Positions 9,957-20,292 of a stretch of DNA of 64,000 nt are shown in pieces (the stretch's first letter is position 1; each line of letters starts with the position of its first letter). The position numbers were made by a program, and so were the translations under genes. Source of the DNA: an uncultured Selenomonadales bacterium. Lineage in GTDB: Bacteria > Bacillota > Negativicutes > Selenomonadales > Selenomonadaceae. The stretch is taken from positions 1 to 64,000 of the forward strand of contig CAMJMR010000003.1 in the NCBI GenBank assembly GCA_946407095.1, read 5' to 3'. A model generated the notes under the pieces. That model saw only the letters and a program-made list of their open reading frames with translations, had not been told where the DNA came from and searched no databases.

Positions 9957-12554
9957 TTAATCGCGGTTGACGTCCTCAATCGACGTTTCGACTTCCTCCA
10001 TCTTGTAAGCCTCGATGATGTCGCCCTCCTTGAAGTCGCGATAGTCGACAAGCGAAATGCCGCATTCGTAGCCTTGAGCCACTTCCTTGACGTCGTCCTT
10101 GAAGCGGCGCAGCGAATCAATTTCGCCGTCGAAAATCTCAACGTTGTCGCGCAGGAGGCGGACTTTGCTGTTGCTGAAAATTTTGCCTTCCAAAACATAC
10201 GAGCCCGCAACCGACGCCTTGGAGTACTTGATAATCTTGCGAACTTCGACGCGCCCTTGAATGACTTCCTTGAACTTAGGCGCGAGCAAGCCGCTCATTG
10301 CGTTTTCTACGTCGTGAATGGCGTCGTAGATGACGCGGTAGGTGCGAATGTCGACGTTCTCTGCCGCCGCCGCCTTGCGAGCGTTGTTGTCGGGGCGCAC
10401 GTTGAAGCCGATAATCAAAGCGTTCGACGACGAGGCAAGCATAACGTCATTTTCCGAGACCGCGCCGACGCCCGAATGCACTATGCTGACGCGGACTTCG
10501 TCGTTTTTGTTCAAGCCGAGCAGCGAAGACTTCAAAGCCTCAATCGAGCCTTGAACGTCCGCCTTAATGACGATGTTCAAATCTTTAAGCGAGCCTTCCT
10601 GAATCTGATTGAACAGGTCGTCGAGCGAAACTTTCTTGGACTTAATCAGCTCATTGCGCTGACGTTCGATGCGGTGTTCGGCGATTGACTTGGCAAGCTT
10701 TTCGTCGAGCGCGGCAAGGATATCGCCCGCAGCCGGCACGTCGTTCAAGCCCAACACTTCAACGGGGACGCTGGGTCCCGCCTTCTTCAGGTTGTCGCCG
10801 CGTTCGTTCATCATGGCGCGCACCCTGCCGTAGGTCGTGCCCGCGACAATGTAATCGCCGATTCTTAGCGTGCCGTTCTGCACCAAAACCGTAGCGACGG
10901 GGCCGCGTCCTTTGTCGAGCTGCGCCTCAATGATGACGCCGCGAGCTTCGCGATTCGGATTGGCCTTGAACTCTTGAACGTCCGCTTCAAAAAGAATTTC
11001 TTCAAGCAAATCGTTAATGCCAATGTTTTTCTTCGCCGAGACTTCAACCATAGTCGTGTTGCCGCCGAAATCGCGGCTGACCAATTCGTGCTCCAACAGC
11101 TCCTGCTTGACGCGCATGGGATTGGCGTTGGGCTTGTCGATTTTGTTAATGGCAACGATAATCGGGACGTTCGCCGCCTTCGCGTGGTTGATAGCCTCAA
11201 TCGTCTGCGGCATAACGCCGTCGTCCGCCGCGACAACCAAAATCGCAATGTCGGTAACCTGCGCGCCGCGAGCCCTCATGGCCGTGAAAGCCTCATGCCC
11301 CGGCGTGTCGAGGAAGACGATTTTCCTGTCGTTGCAAATGACTTGGTACGCGCCGATGTGCTGGGTAATGCCGCCCGCCTCCGTGGAAGTGACGCGCGTT
11401 TTTCTGATAACGTCGAGCAGCGACGTTTTGCCGTGGTCGACGTGACCCATGACCGTGACGACGGGCGGACGGATTTTGAGCGTGGCGGGGTCGTCTTCGA
11501 TTTCGGGGATAAGTGTCGGGTCGACTTCGGGCGGCAATTCCTCCGCCGTCACGCCGAATTCGGAGGCAACGAGCGCGGCGGTGTCGTAGTCAATGACTTG
11601 GTTAATCGTGGCGACGACGCCCATCATCAAAAGCTTCTTGATGACTTCGACGGCGGTGCAACTCATTTTGCTTGCCAAATCTTTGACGGCAATGCTTTCG
11701 CCGACTTTGATATGCGTCGGGCGAGCGATTTCAACTTTATGGACGGGCGCGGGCGCGGGACGATTTTTCCTGCGAGCCGAACGCGGAGCGCGTTGCTTGG
11801 TGTCACCCGATTGAGCCGCTTGAGTTTTGGCCGCCTCCTTGGCATTGGCGGGGCCGCGCTGGTTGCGGTTGCGGTTGCGATTGTTCCTGTTGCCTGCGTC
11901 GTCGCGCTGACGGTTTTTGGATTGACGGTCGCCGCGTTCGCCGCGAGTGTCTTGCTTTTCCTGCTTATCCTGCGCGCGAGTTTCGGGCTTGTCTTGAGTG
12001 CGAGCGTCTTGCCGTTCGGGACGAGCCTCCTGCCGTCTGGTATCGTTGCGCCGTTGTTGAGGCTGTTGCTGTTGAGGCTTGCCCTGCGCGGAGGCTTGCG
12101 GTTTCGGTTGCGGCTTATCGGCGGGCTTTGCTTCGACTTTAGGCGCGGGCTTGACGGTCTTGGCTTGTTGCGGCGGCTTGTCGACGGTTTTGGCTTGCGG
12201 CTTTGCTTCGACCTTAGGCGCAGGCTTAGCGGTCTTGGCCTGTTGCGGCGGTTTGTCGACGGTTTTGGCTTGCGGCTTGGTTTCAACCTTAGGCGCAGGC
12301 TTAGCGGTCTTGGCCTGTTGCGGCGGTTTGTCGACGGTTTTGGCTTGCGGCTTGGTTTCAACCTTAGGCGCGGGCTTAGCGGCCTTGCGACGCCCGAATT
12401 GCGCCTTGACCAGCTCGTAAGCCGCGTCGTCCACGCTTGAGAAACGATTCTTGGCTTTAATCTTGCGCTTGTTCAGAAAATCGACTATGACTTGCGCCTC
12501 CTGATTGAATTCTTCCGCCAACTTATAAACTATATATTTGGTCGGTTTTGACAT
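9957..12554 (-). CDS. infB: Translation initiation factor IF-2
   Basis: [20 protein letters not shown] and [10 protein letters not shown] motifs; long charged N-terminal extension. Confidence 0.98.
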   Translation of the reverse strand: MSKPTKYIVYKLAEEFNQEAQVIVDFLNKRKIKAKNRFSSVDDAAYELVKAQFGRRKAAKPAPKVETKPQAKTVDKPPQQAKTAKPAPKVETKPQAKTVDKPPQQAKTAKPAPKVEAKPQAKTVDKPPQQAKTVKPAPKVEAKPADKPQPKPQASAQGKPQQQQPQQRRNDTRRQEARPERQDARTQDKPETRAQDKQEKQDTRGERGDRQSKNRQRDDAGNRNNRNRNRNQRGPANAKEAAKTQAAQSGDTKQRAPRSARRKNRPAPAPVHKVEIARPTHIKVGESIAVKDLASKMSCTAVEVIKKLLMMGVVATINQVIDYDTAALVASEFGVTAEELPPEVDPTLIPEIEDDPATLKIRPPVVTVMGHVDHGKTSLLDVIRKTRVTSTEAGGITQHIGAYQVICNDRKIVFLDTPGHEAFTAMRARGAQVTDIAILVVAADDGVMPQTIEAINHAKAANVPIIVAINKIDKPNANPMRVKQELLEHELVSRDFGGNTTMVEVSAKKNIGINDLLEEILFEADVQEFKANPNREARGVIIEAQLDKGRGPVATVLVQNGTLRIGDYIVAGTTYGRVRAMMNERGDNLKKAGPSVPVEVLGLNDVPAAGDILAALDEKLAKSIAEHRIERQRNELIKSKKVSLDDLFNQIQEGSLKDLNIVIKADVQGSIEALKSSLLGLNKNDEVRVSIVHSGVGAVSENDVMLASSSNALIIGFNVRPDNNARKAAAAENVDIRTYRVIYDAIHDVENAMSGLLAPKFKEVIQGRVEVRKIIKYSKASVAGSYVLEGKIFSNSKVRLLRDNVEIFDGEIDSLRRFKDDVKEVAQGYECGISLVDYRDFKEGDIIEAYKMEEVETSIEDVNRD
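12138..12375 (-). repeat. In-frame ~75-bp tandem repeat in the infB N-terminal linker (about 3 copies)
   Basis: Repeated [24 protein letters not shown](T/A). Confidence 0.9.
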
Positions 12555-12576
12555 AGATCCACCCCCGTTGAAAAGT

Positions 12577-12885
12577 TCAATTTACATTGCGGATTATCTC
12601 CTTTGTTAAGCCTTCGATTTTGTCGTAAACATCGGCGGGCACCTTGGCTTTGAGGACTCTGTCGAAATTGCGCCGCTTCCTTAGGGTTGCGAGGCATTCG
12701 GGCGACTTGCAAACATAAACGCCGCGACCTGATGCCTTGCCCGTTTCGTCGAATGAAATATCGCCCGCCGCAGTTTTGACGACGCGCAACAGTTCAGACT
12801 TGTGAAAGCTTTGACGGCAGACGACGCAACGGCGCATTTCGATTTGCTTGGTAGCGATGCCTTTGGCGGCTTTACCCTTCGACAC
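12577..12885 (-). CDS. ylxR: YlxR family protein
   Basis: [32 protein letters not shown]; located between nusA and infB. Confidence 0.93.
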   Translation of the reverse strand: MSKGKAAKGIATKQIEMRRCVVCRQSFHKSELLRVVKTAAGDISFDETGKASGRGVYVCKSPECLATLRKRRNFDRVLKAKVPADVYDKIEGLTKEIIRNVN

Positions 12886-12891
12886 GACGCC

Positions 12892-14034
12892 TCACCGCTT
12901 GCCTTTCTTCGGACGCGGCTTGAAGACTGCCATAGCCTCCGAGATGTCGACTTCGTGCATTTCGTCGGGCAAGGGGTCGTTCTTCGCCTGCTTTACGCTC
13001 TTGATGTCGATTTTCCAACCCGTAAGTCTTGCGGCAAGCCGCGCGTTCTGACCTTCCTTTCCGATAGCCAAGCTTAGCTGATTATCGGGGACGACGACGC
13101 GGCAATTTTTATCCTCGTCGTTCAGCGCGACGCTGACGATTTTCGACGGGCTTAGGGCATTGGCAATGAAGACGCCCGCCTTGGGGCTCCATTCGATGAT
13201 GTCAAGCTTTTCCTCGCCCAATTCGTCAAGCACGGGCTGAATTCTTGTTCCGCGCTGGCCGACGCACGAGCCGACCGCCTCAACGTTGGGGTCTTTGGAA
13301 TTGACGGCGACTTTGGCACGCGCACCCGCCTCACGCGCCACGCCTCTTATTTCGATTATGCCTTCCTGAATTTCGGGCACTTCAAGCTCGACGAGCCGAC
13401 GCACGAAATTGGGATGCGTCCGCGAAAGATACACTTGCGGACCTTTGCCGCCCTTGCGCACTTCGATAATGTAGGCACGCACCCAATCGCCGATTTGGTA
13501 ATGGTCGTTGATCGTCTGCTCGCTGGGCACCAATATCGCTTCGGTCTTGCCGACTTCGACGATTAAATTTTCGTCCTCGATGCGAACGACTTTGCCGCGA
13601 ACAAGGTCGCTGTCACGGTTTGTGAATTCGTCGTAGATGACGCCGCGTTCGGCCTCGCGCAACTTCTGCACGACGATTTGTTTGGCGGCCTGCGCGGCGA
13701 TTCGCCCGAAATCCTTGGGCGTGACTTCAATTTCTATAACGTCGTCAATCGCGCAACCGGGACTGATTTTTTCGGCGTCCTCCAGCGAAATTTCGATAAC
13801 GGGGTCTTCGACGGTCTCGACGACGCTTTTAAGCGAATAGACGTGATAACTGCCGTCCTTGCGGTCCATTGTTATCTCGACGTTGTCGTCTTGGTTGAAA
13901 TTTTTCTTATACGCTACCTTGAGCGCGGACTCGACGGCCTCGAAGAGGACATCGGGCGAAATTTCCTTTTCGGCGCACAAATCCTTCAGCGCGTCCATCA
14001 AATTCAATTCGGGTTTCTTTTTTCTGACTGCCAA
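12892..14034 (-). CDS. nusA: Transcription termination/antitermination protein NusA
   Basis: VGSCVGQRGTRIQPVLDELGEEKLDIIEW and AIGKEGQNARLAARLTGWKIDI motifs. Confidence 0.98.
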   Translation of the reverse strand: MAVRKKKPELNLMDALKDLCAEKEISPDVLFEAVESALKVAYKKNFNQDDNVEITMDRKDGSYHVYSLKSVVETVEDPVIEISLEDAEKISPGCAIDDVIEIEVTPKDFGRIAAQAAKQIVVQKLREAERGVIYDEFTNRDSDLVRGKVVRIEDENLIVEVGKTEAILVPSEQTINDHYQIGDWVRAYIIEVRKGGKGPQVYLSRTHPNFVRRLVELEVPEIQEGIIEIRGVAREAGARAKVAVNSKDPNVEAVGSCVGQRGTRIQPVLDELGEEKLDIIEWSPKAGVFIANALSPSKIVSVALNDEDKNCRVVVPDNQLSLAIGKEGQNARLAARLTGWKIDIKSVKQAKNDPLPDEMHEVDISEAMAVFKPRPKKGKR

Positions 14035-14057
14035 GTAAATCTTCCCTCCAAAAGTTT

Positions 14058-14501
14058 CTAAAAGTCTATGTGAAGCCGCACTTGAGCAACTTTATCGCGC
14101 GGCAAGGGCGCAACGTCCTTCAAGTGCAGAAAATTTTCGTCACGACCTTCAAGCTCGCCGACGAAAAATTTTTTCCCGTCCAGCGGGGCGTAAAGCGTCA
14201 CGTCGACGACCTTGCCCGCCTCGCGAACAAAATCTCTGTCCTTTTTCAAAATGCGGTCAATGCCGGGCGACGACACCTCCAAAATGTACGCGCCGCCGAT
14301 TATGTCAGCCGCGTCCAGTTTCGCGCTCAACTGCTCGCTGATACTCTGGCAATCGTCCAAATCGATGCCGCCCGCCTTGTCGACGAAAACGCGCAGATAC
14401 CAATCGCGCTCCTTGACGTATTCCACGTCAACCAGCTCAAAAGCCGTGTCCTGCAAAATTTCCGTCATCAAACTTTCAACCTGTGCTTCAACCTTACTCA
14501 A
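14058..14501 (-). CDS. rimP: Ribosome maturation factor RimP
   Basis: FELVDVEYVKERDWYLRVFVDK...ISEQLSAKLD...LEVSSPGIDR; TTG start preferred (GGGGGTGAGCGATTG) over the upstream 14714 ORF start. Confidence 0.9.
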   Translation of the reverse strand: MSKVEAQVESLMTEILQDTAFELVDVEYVKERDWYLRVFVDKAGGIDLDDCQSISEQLSAKLDAADIIGGAYILEVSSPGIDRILKKDRDFVREAGKVVDVTLYAPLDGKKFFVGELEGRDENFLHLKDVAPLPRDKVAQVRLHIDF

Positions 14502-14717
14502 TCGCTCACCCCCGAAATTTCCCCTTACAACGTGAAAGAGTGGACGCGCGCCCACTCTTTCAACTAAGCTATGTCCGTTTAAATCGTCCTCCGCCCGCGC
14601 GAAGAGAGTTTCAAGCCTGCAATTAACGCCCTCCGAAAAATTTTTGTTTAAACTTCGCGCCACATTGTAACCAAAAATAAAAACGTTTGCAAGCACTTTT
14701 TGCCGCCGCCGCAAAGT

Positions 14718-15557
14718 TTATTCGTCGAAGACAAGATGGCGTCCGAAATTTTCTGCGCGGTCTCGGAGGAAATTCTTCGCCGCCGCGTGAACTACAACTT
14801 GATTGACGAAATCGCTCAAGTACTCGTCGAAAATGCCTGCGCGGTCGCACAGCACCATCAAGCGCAAAAAATTTTCTTCGGCGTCAAGGTCGTATTCGAT
14901 TCGGTGCAAAAGCCTGGACAGCTCGGCGCGGTCGTCGTCGGTGAACAAATCCTTCAGCGCGGCAACCTCGGCGGTACACTTGCAGGCTTTGACCAACCAA
15001 ATGCGCGTCGTCAAGTCGTCGTTGAAATTGTCGAAGCCGAATGCCTCCCAAGCCTCCGCCGAAAAATTTTTGGACTCGGCGGGCAGAAAGTGAATCTCTT
15101 TGTAAATCGCGTCGTCCAAAAGCTTAACGACGTCGGCCTTCGCCCAAAGTCGTTGCTCGTTGTTTGAGAACTTCCCGCGCCGCAAATTTTCCAGCACGCC
15201 GACAAAACGCACGTTGCGGAACTGCGTCAAGAGCGCGCCCGAATCTTTCAGCAGGTGGTTGAACGCCATCAGCCGCGCGTAGAAGTTTTCGTCAGTTGTC
15301 AGCACTTCCGGCGCGATTATCAGATCGAAAAGTTTCGGCTCGCTCGGCAAGGCAGTTATCAAATCTGCGCGGGCGTCGTCGCAGAGCGATTTAAGCTTGG
15401 GCGTCGGCTCCGCCGTCATGAAGGCGATTTGCGAGGCGGGCAAAAGTTTTCGCAAGCCCGTCAGCAAATCCGCCGTCTCGACCAGCAAAACGGTTACAGG
15501 CAAAAAATTAGGCGGCACGAACTTCATCAGCCCGCGCCGCTCGTTTTCCGTATTCAC
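14718..15557 (-). CDS. SAM-methyltransferase-fold-like protein, function unknown
   Basis: Rossmann-like LFDLIIAPEVLTTDENFYARLMAFNHLLKDSGALL; start may be internal. Confidence 0.55.
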   Translation of the reverse strand: MNTENERRGLMKFVPPNFLPVTVLLVETADLLTGLRKLLPASQIAFMTAEPTPKLKSLCDDARADLITALPSEPKLFDLIIAPEVLTTDENFYARLMAFNHLLKDSGALLTQFRNVRFVGVLENLRRGKFSNNEQRLWAKADVVKLLDDAIYKEIHFLPAESKNFSAEAWEAFGFDNFNDDLTTRIWLVKACKCTAEVAALKDLFTDDDRAELSRLLHRIEYDLDAEENFLRLMVLCDRAGIFDEYLSDFVNQVVVHAAAKNFLRDRAENFGRHLVFDE

Positions 15558-15573
15558 TTAATCAACTCCAATT

Positions 15574-15628
15574 CGTTTCAATCTCCGCCCTTAAAGCCTC
15601 GAACAGCGCGATAAACTTTTTCTGCGCG
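15574..15628 (-). pseudogene. Duplicated 3' fragment of the HEPN-domain gene
   Basis: Reverse complement encodes AQKKFIALFEALRAEIETNWS, near-identical to the C-terminus of 15752-16147 (AQKKFIVLFEALRTEIETNYSRL). Confidence 0.8.
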
Positions 15629-15751
15629 GGTCGCTTTAAAAGCGACGGAAGCAACGTGACGTTGCATCTTGATAGCGCGCCGTGCCGCTCGTGACTTCAA
15701 AGGTTATAGCCGCGCTTGAACGCAACGCTTGCGTATTGCTAGCTTTACCGA

Positions 15752-16147
15752 TTACAGCCGTGAATAATTCGTTTCAATCTCCGTCCTCAAAGCCTCGAAC
15801 AGCACGATAAATTTTTTCTGCGCGGCGTCGATAATCTTAAGCGCGACTTCCTCGTTGTAGGAATGAGCTACGTCGTTTCGCGTCGTCAACATCTCAAGCC
15901 AAAGCTCCTCGTCGTCAATCATGCCTGCCGCGAACGCTTGCTTGATTATCATTCGCGGCGAACCGATTTTTCTTTCGCCGAAGCCGTGAAGCTCCAGAAT
16001 TTCTTTTATCGCTTTCCAAGACTGCTCAAAACAAATTTCAAACAGCGCGACCATGCCCGCCGTCGTTATCGCGTCGAAGGGCGGCGATTTCGTTTCAATC
16101 TCGTGCAGGTTGGTCAACGCCCGACAAAAATTTTCAAACTTTTTCAT
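15752..16147 (-). CDS. HEPN / nucleotidyltransferase substrate-binding protein (HI0074-like)
   Basis: MKKFENFCRALTNLHE, TTRNDVAHSYNEEVA (RxxxxH-type HEPN motif); start set at the internal MKKF; overlaps the MNT gene. Confidence 0.87.
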   Translation of the reverse strand: MKKFENFCRALTNLHEIETKSPPFDAITTAGMVALFEICFEQSWKAIKEILELHGFGERKIGSPRMIIKQAFAAGMIDDEELWLEMLTTRNDVAHSYNEEVALKIIDAAQKKFIVLFEALRTEIETNYSRL

Positions 16148-16430
16148 AGAGCAAGACGCCCTCCCGTTCAACAGCCTCGCGCAGTTCCGCCGACAAAAAT
16201 TCATCCAGAACAACAAAGTCGAACATCAGCAACGTAGGGACAACTTCCTCGACGGCAAGCGCGAACTCAACGTAATTGCCGCCGCTTATCGCCAAGTCAA
16301 TGTCACTGCGCTCCCGATTGTCGCCGCGCGCCCGTGAGCCGAACAAAATCACCTTGTCCACGTCGTAAGCCTTCGCAAGGGCAATTATGCTGTCCCTTAT
16401 ATTGTCGCGCAGATTCATTTGTAACCCCAT
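16134..16430 (-). CDS. Minimal nucleotidyltransferase (MNT)
   Basis: VILFGSRARGDNRERSDIDLAI (GSxxxxD...DxD). Confidence 0.92.
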   Translation of the reverse strand: MGLQMNLRDNIRDSIIALAKAYDVDKVILFGSRARGDNRERSDIDLAISGGNYVEFALAVEEVVPTLLMFDFVVLDEFLSAELREAVEREGVLLYEKV

Positions 16431-17005
16431 TTGAAAATGTACTTCAGCGGCACTTTCAGCCCTTCCAAAATCGAAACGGGCACCTCGTATTTGACTTCGG
16501 CTTTTTCGGCGTCGGTGAGCTTTTCAAATTCGTCGGCGTCAAACAAAATGTATTCGTCGCTGAAAAAATATTTTCCGTCGTGCAGAAGATAAACATCAAC
16601 GCTTTTTGCCCACGGGTCGATAATCCAATACTCGCGGACGCCGTTTGCCTCGTAAGCGTCCTTTTTGACGGTAACGTCCCGCTTTTTGGTAGACCGCGAC
16701 AAAACCTCGACGACCATGTCGGGCGCGCCATAAATTCCTTTGTTCCAATCGATAATCGACGAATTTTCTTCCAAAACGACAATCAAATCAGGCTTAAAGA
16801 GCGGTCCTTCCAGAAGATAAACGTCAACATCGTCCGCGAAAACGTAGCCGGCATTTTGGGCATCCAAATAACTGAAAAGAAATGCATATAGTCTTCCGAT
16901 AATGCTGCCGTGAGTGGGATTTGCCGCAGGTGCCATGACTTTTTTACCTCCAATGACTTCGTAGGACGGGTAAAGCTCCCGCTCGTTGAAAACCTCGGTC
17001 GCCAT
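16415..17005 (-). CDS. Uma2-family (DUF820) PD-(D/E)XK endonuclease-like protein
   Basis: PDLIVVLEE...GAPDMVVEVLSRSTKKRD...GVREYWIIDPWAKSVDVYLL. Confidence 0.9.
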   Translation of the reverse strand: MATEVFNERELYPSYEVIGGKKVMAPAANPTHGSIIGRLYAFLFSYLDAQNAGYVFADDVDVYLLEGPLFKPDLIVVLEENSSIIDWNKGIYGAPDMVVEVLSRSTKKRDVTVKKDAYEANGVREYWIIDPWAKSVDVYLLHDGKYFFSDEYILFDADEFEKLTDAEKAEVKYEVPVSILEGLKVPLKYIFKWGYK

Positions 17006-17059
17006 TCAAATCGCCTCCAATCGCGCGTAAAAATCTTCGACAAAAGCCGCCGCGCAGAT

Positions 17060-17650
17060 TCATTTGTAAGTTCGTTTGAAAATGTACTTCAGCGGAACCG
17101 TCAGCCCGTCGACGATTGAAACGGGCACTTCGCTTTTGACTTCGGCGCGTTCGGCTTCCGTCATAAGCTCCAAGTCTTCTTCGTCGAGCAACATGTATTC
17201 ACCGCTCAAAAAATATTTTCCGTCGCGCAGAAGGTAAACGTCGATGATTTTCGCCCACGGGTCGATAATCCAGTATTCGCGGACGCCATGCGCTTCGTAA
17301 GTGTCTTTTTTGACGCCGAGGTCTTTTCTGCGCGTCGAATAGGACAAAATTTCGACGACCATGTCAGGCACGCCGTAAATCCCCTTGCGCCAATCAATAA
17401 TCGACGAATTTTCTTCAAGGACGACGGACAAATCGGGCTTGTACAAACTGCCGTCGGGAAAGTGAATGTCAATGTCATCCGCGAAAACGTAGCCGCCGTT
17501 GGTCTCCTCCAAGTAATTTTCGATAATCGTACCAAGTCTCATGATAACTCTGCCGTGAGTCGGTGCTGCCGAAGGTGCCATAAATTTTTCGCCTCCAATG
17601 ATTTCGTAGGACGGGTAAAGCTCCCGTTCGTTGATAATCTCGGTCGCCAT
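17060..17650 (-). CDS. Uma2-family (DUF820) protein, tandem paralog
   Basis: Same motifs as 16415-17005 with high identity. Confidence 0.9.
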   Translation of the reverse strand: MATEIINERELYPSYEIIGGEKFMAPSAAPTHGRVIMRLGTIIENYLEETNGGYVFADDIDIHFPDGSLYKPDLSVVLEENSSIIDWRKGIYGVPDMVVEILSYSTRRKDLGVKKDTYEAHGVREYWIIDPWAKIIDVYLLRDGKYFLSGEYMLLDEEDLELMTEAERAEVKSEVPVSIVDGLTVPLKYIFKRTYK

Positions 17651-19063
17651 TTAAATCGCCTCCAATCGCCTATAAAAATCTTCGACAAAAGCTTTCGTGT
17701 CAGTCAGTTTATCAAGGTTAATCTTCGCCGTCAACGCAGCCAGCCGCCCGCGATTCGTCGCAAGCTCGACGGCTTTTTCAACGTAAGCGTCTGCGTCGCC
17801 TGTGATAAGCTCGCCAACGTCGGCGATGTGCAAAATGTCCGCGCCCGTCCGCCAACTCGCCAAGCCGCCGCGCAGATTCAAAACGGGCACGCTCATGTAC
17901 AAAGCCAAAGCCGTCATCATGCCGCCGGGGTAGGGGAACGCGTCAAGAATCAAATCGACCTCGGCGTAGTCGGTGAAGAAGTCGTCGGAGCCTCGACGCA
18001 CTTCAAAACGCTCAAGCCCAAAACTTTCAAGCCGCTCAATCAGCGCGCGTTGACGGCTCGCAAGCGGCGTGGTGTCTCGGAAAATGATTCGGGCGTCGGG
18101 CACGGCGTCAAGGATTTTCTTCACGGCGGCAAGGTAAACGTCGCTCAACTTCATGAAGTTGTTCAGACAGCCGAACGTGAAATTTTTGTGCGGAAACGGT
18201 CGGCGCGCTTGTCGTTCGCGAATCATGCGGGCATTCGGGCGGAAGGCAAAGGCATTGGCAAGCGGGAAAATTTTTTCGGCAAAAGTCGTGTCGCCCGCCG
18301 TCAAGAAGTCGTCGCCGATAAAGTAGTCAATCGCCTCAAGCCCCGTCGAATCAAAGTAGCCGATGCCGCACAGCTGCACCCGCGCAGGTTTGTACGCCGC
18401 GATTTGCAACGTCATGCCGCCCTCGGTGTGCCCGCCCAAGTCAATCAGAATGTCGGTGCCCGCGTCGCGAATTTGCTCGGCCGCCTCCTCGAAACTCGTT
18501 TCCGATATGTCAAAGTAGCCGTCGACGTTGCGGCGAATTTTCCTCGTGAAGGCGTCCTCCTCGCTCGACAAACTCCAAGCCGTCACGTTGAATCGGTCGC
18601 GGTCGTAATCGGTCAACAACGCCTCGTAAAAGCGCGCGGCAGATGAATCGCAAAAGCTCGGCGCAAGGAAGGCAACGGAAATTTTTTCGGCAAGGTGTTC
18701 GGCGGCGGGCAAGGGCTCGGCGTCGTGATAAAGGAAAGTGTAAACCGCCAGCTCGTTTGTCAAAGTCGACGCGTCCAGTTGCGGCAGATAGTGCAGCGCG
18801 AACAGATAATTTGAGTAGTGCGCCCGCTGACTGCGCAAATATTTATCGGCATAGGCGGCGTTGAAGTAAGCCTGCGCGGCACCGTCGGCGTCCGCCAAGT
18901 CGTGGAAACATGCGCCAATCAGCTCGTGCACTCGCCACTGATTTTCGGCGTCGACGTTCGGCAAAAGTGTCTTCAGCCGCTCCAATGCCTCGCGCGGTTT
19001 GCCGTCGTCCAAAAGTTTTTTCGCAATGTCCATGTCATCAGCCTCCGCCGCCGATTTTACCAT
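17651..19063 (-). CDS. TPR/O-GlcNAc-transferase-like (GT41, SPINDLY-type) glycosyltransferase
   Basis: DILIDLGGHTEGGM...KPARVQLCGIGYFDSTGL, FGCLNNFMKLSD, LDAFPYPGGMMTALALYMSVPVL. Confidence 0.88.
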   Translation of the reverse strand: MVKSAAEADDMDIAKKLLDDGKPREALERLKTLLPNVDAENQWRVHELIGACFHDLADADGAAQAYFNAAYADKYLRSQRAHYSNYLFALHYLPQLDASTLTNELAVYTFLYHDAEPLPAAEHLAEKISVAFLAPSFCDSSAARFYEALLTDYDRDRFNVTAWSLSSEEDAFTRKIRRNVDGYFDISETSFEEAAEQIRDAGTDILIDLGGHTEGGMTLQIAAYKPARVQLCGIGYFDSTGLEAIDYFIGDDFLTAGDTTFAEKIFPLANAFAFRPNARMIRERQARRPFPHKNFTFGCLNNFMKLSDVYLAAVKKILDAVPDARIIFRDTTPLASRQRALIERLESFGLERFEVRRGSDDFFTDYAEVDLILDAFPYPGGMMTALALYMSVPVLNLRGGLASWRTGADILHIADVGELITGDADAYVEKAVELATNRGRLAALTAKINLDKLTDTKAFVEDFYRRLEAI

Positions 19064-19077
19064 TCCGCCTGCCGAAA

Positions 19078-19118
19078 TACAAAAACCCTCCGACCGTAGC
19101 CGAAGGGCTTTTTATTTT
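19078..19118. terminator. Terminator of repeated AACCCTCCGAC...GCCGAAGGGCTTTTT family
   Basis: aaaaaccctccgaccgtagccgaagggctttttat; same architecture at ~35665, ~37523 and ~38034. Confidence 0.75.
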
Positions 19119-19127
19119 TTGCGACGT

Positions 19128-20228
19128 TCAATATGTGCGCGTGTGAATGAGCATATATTTTCCGCGTTGCCAGTAACGATAACTAATATTCTTGTTGCAT
19201 TCCTTACAGACTTTGTTGTATATGGCGGTTTTCATAACATCATTATCGGAATATTTTGCGTCGAACGGCACCATGACGGAAGCCCAACCGTTTCGTTCCT
19301 TGAACTTTTGAGCGATAAAATTCAAGCCCGCTTCAACATTGTTTGCCCGCGCAAGATGGCTGTCAAGAAAGCAATAGGAATAGCAGTTGTCGACGCTCGG
19401 TTGAAGATTTGCCGGAGCCAACGACCAATCCCACGAGTGAGTATCTTTCATAATCTCCACGGGCGCGTTAAAATAAACATAACCGTTGTAGGTTACGTCG
19501 CCGTTTTTAATCGAATTGTCGTCCCCCGTCGCGTCGACGAAATATTTTTTGCCGTTGATTTCAATCCAGTTCCAAGCGTGACCGCCGCCACCCGCCGTGC
19601 CGCTCATTCTGCCTACGTTCCAGCCCATCATGCGCCCGAGCATGTAGAACGCGTCCGCGTAGCCTTGACAATTTGCTTTGTGGTCAATAAGAACTCCATA
19701 CGCCGTGACGAAATGCGGCTGATTGCTCATATCGCCCGTCAGGTAAGTCGAACGGTTCATTATCGTTTCGTAAATGGAAACTTCTTGATTAATTATGCCG
19801 TTACGTTTCTTCGCCTCGTTGACGATTTTGACAGCTTCGTCGTAAAGTCGTTTCTCTTCGGCGTTGAGCCAAGTCGTGTCGTTTTTTAGGTAGGCGTTGG
19901 CGACCTTCGTGCCGGGATAGTCCATAAGCGTATAAATCATTTGAGTATTTTTCCCGTCGTTGGCGACGGTTTGCCAATGGACAATGGACGACGGGCACAG
20001 CGTGATAAAATCTTGACCGGTGACAGTTAAGCCGTTCGTGAGAATAACAGGAATGATAGTTTCTCCGGCTTTCTTTTGGCCTTCGACGTACTGACCGAGT
20101 TCGGTTTTGTCGCTTATGCGCTTGACTTTGCTCCAGTCGATTGGCGGAGCGGCGGAGGCGATTTGCGAACTTATCACGAGCAAACCGACAATCATGACGA
20201 CGAAAATTTTCCTAATCATGGCGACCAC
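19128..20228 (-). CDS. Secreted transglutaminase-like domain protein
   Basis: Signal peptide, NCQGYADAFYMLGRMMGWNVGRMSG, HAWNWIEINGKKYFVDAT. Confidence 0.85.
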   Translation of the reverse strand: MVAMIRKIFVVMIVGLLVISSQIASAAPPIDWSKVKRISDKTELGQYVEGQKKAGETIIPVILTNGLTVTGQDFITLCPSSIVHWQTVANDGKNTQMIYTLMDYPGTKVANAYLKNDTTWLNAEEKRLYDEAVKIVNEAKKRNGIINQEVSIYETIMNRSTYLTGDMSNQPHFVTAYGVLIDHKANCQGYADAFYMLGRMMGWNVGRMSGTAGGGGHAWNWIEINGKKYFVDATGDDNSIKNGDVTYNGYVYFNAPVEIMKDTHSWDWSLAPANLQPSVDNCYSYCFLDSHLARANNVEAGLNFIAQKFKERNGWASVMVPFDAKYSDNDVMKTAIYNKVCKECNKNISYRYWQRGKYMLIHTRTY

Positions 20229-20292
20229 TTCCTTTCTTGCGGTAGGAGTTTACTATAAAAAAAAACCTCAAGCAATATGCCTGAGAGTTTTT

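Noticed and set aside
10974-12440. 488-aa plus-strand ORF antisense to infB
   Set aside because: Antisense artefact of the repetitive Ala/Pro/Lys-rich infB linker
17288-18646. 452-aa plus-strand ORF
   Set aside because: Antisense to Uma2 and GT41 genes; no recognisable domains
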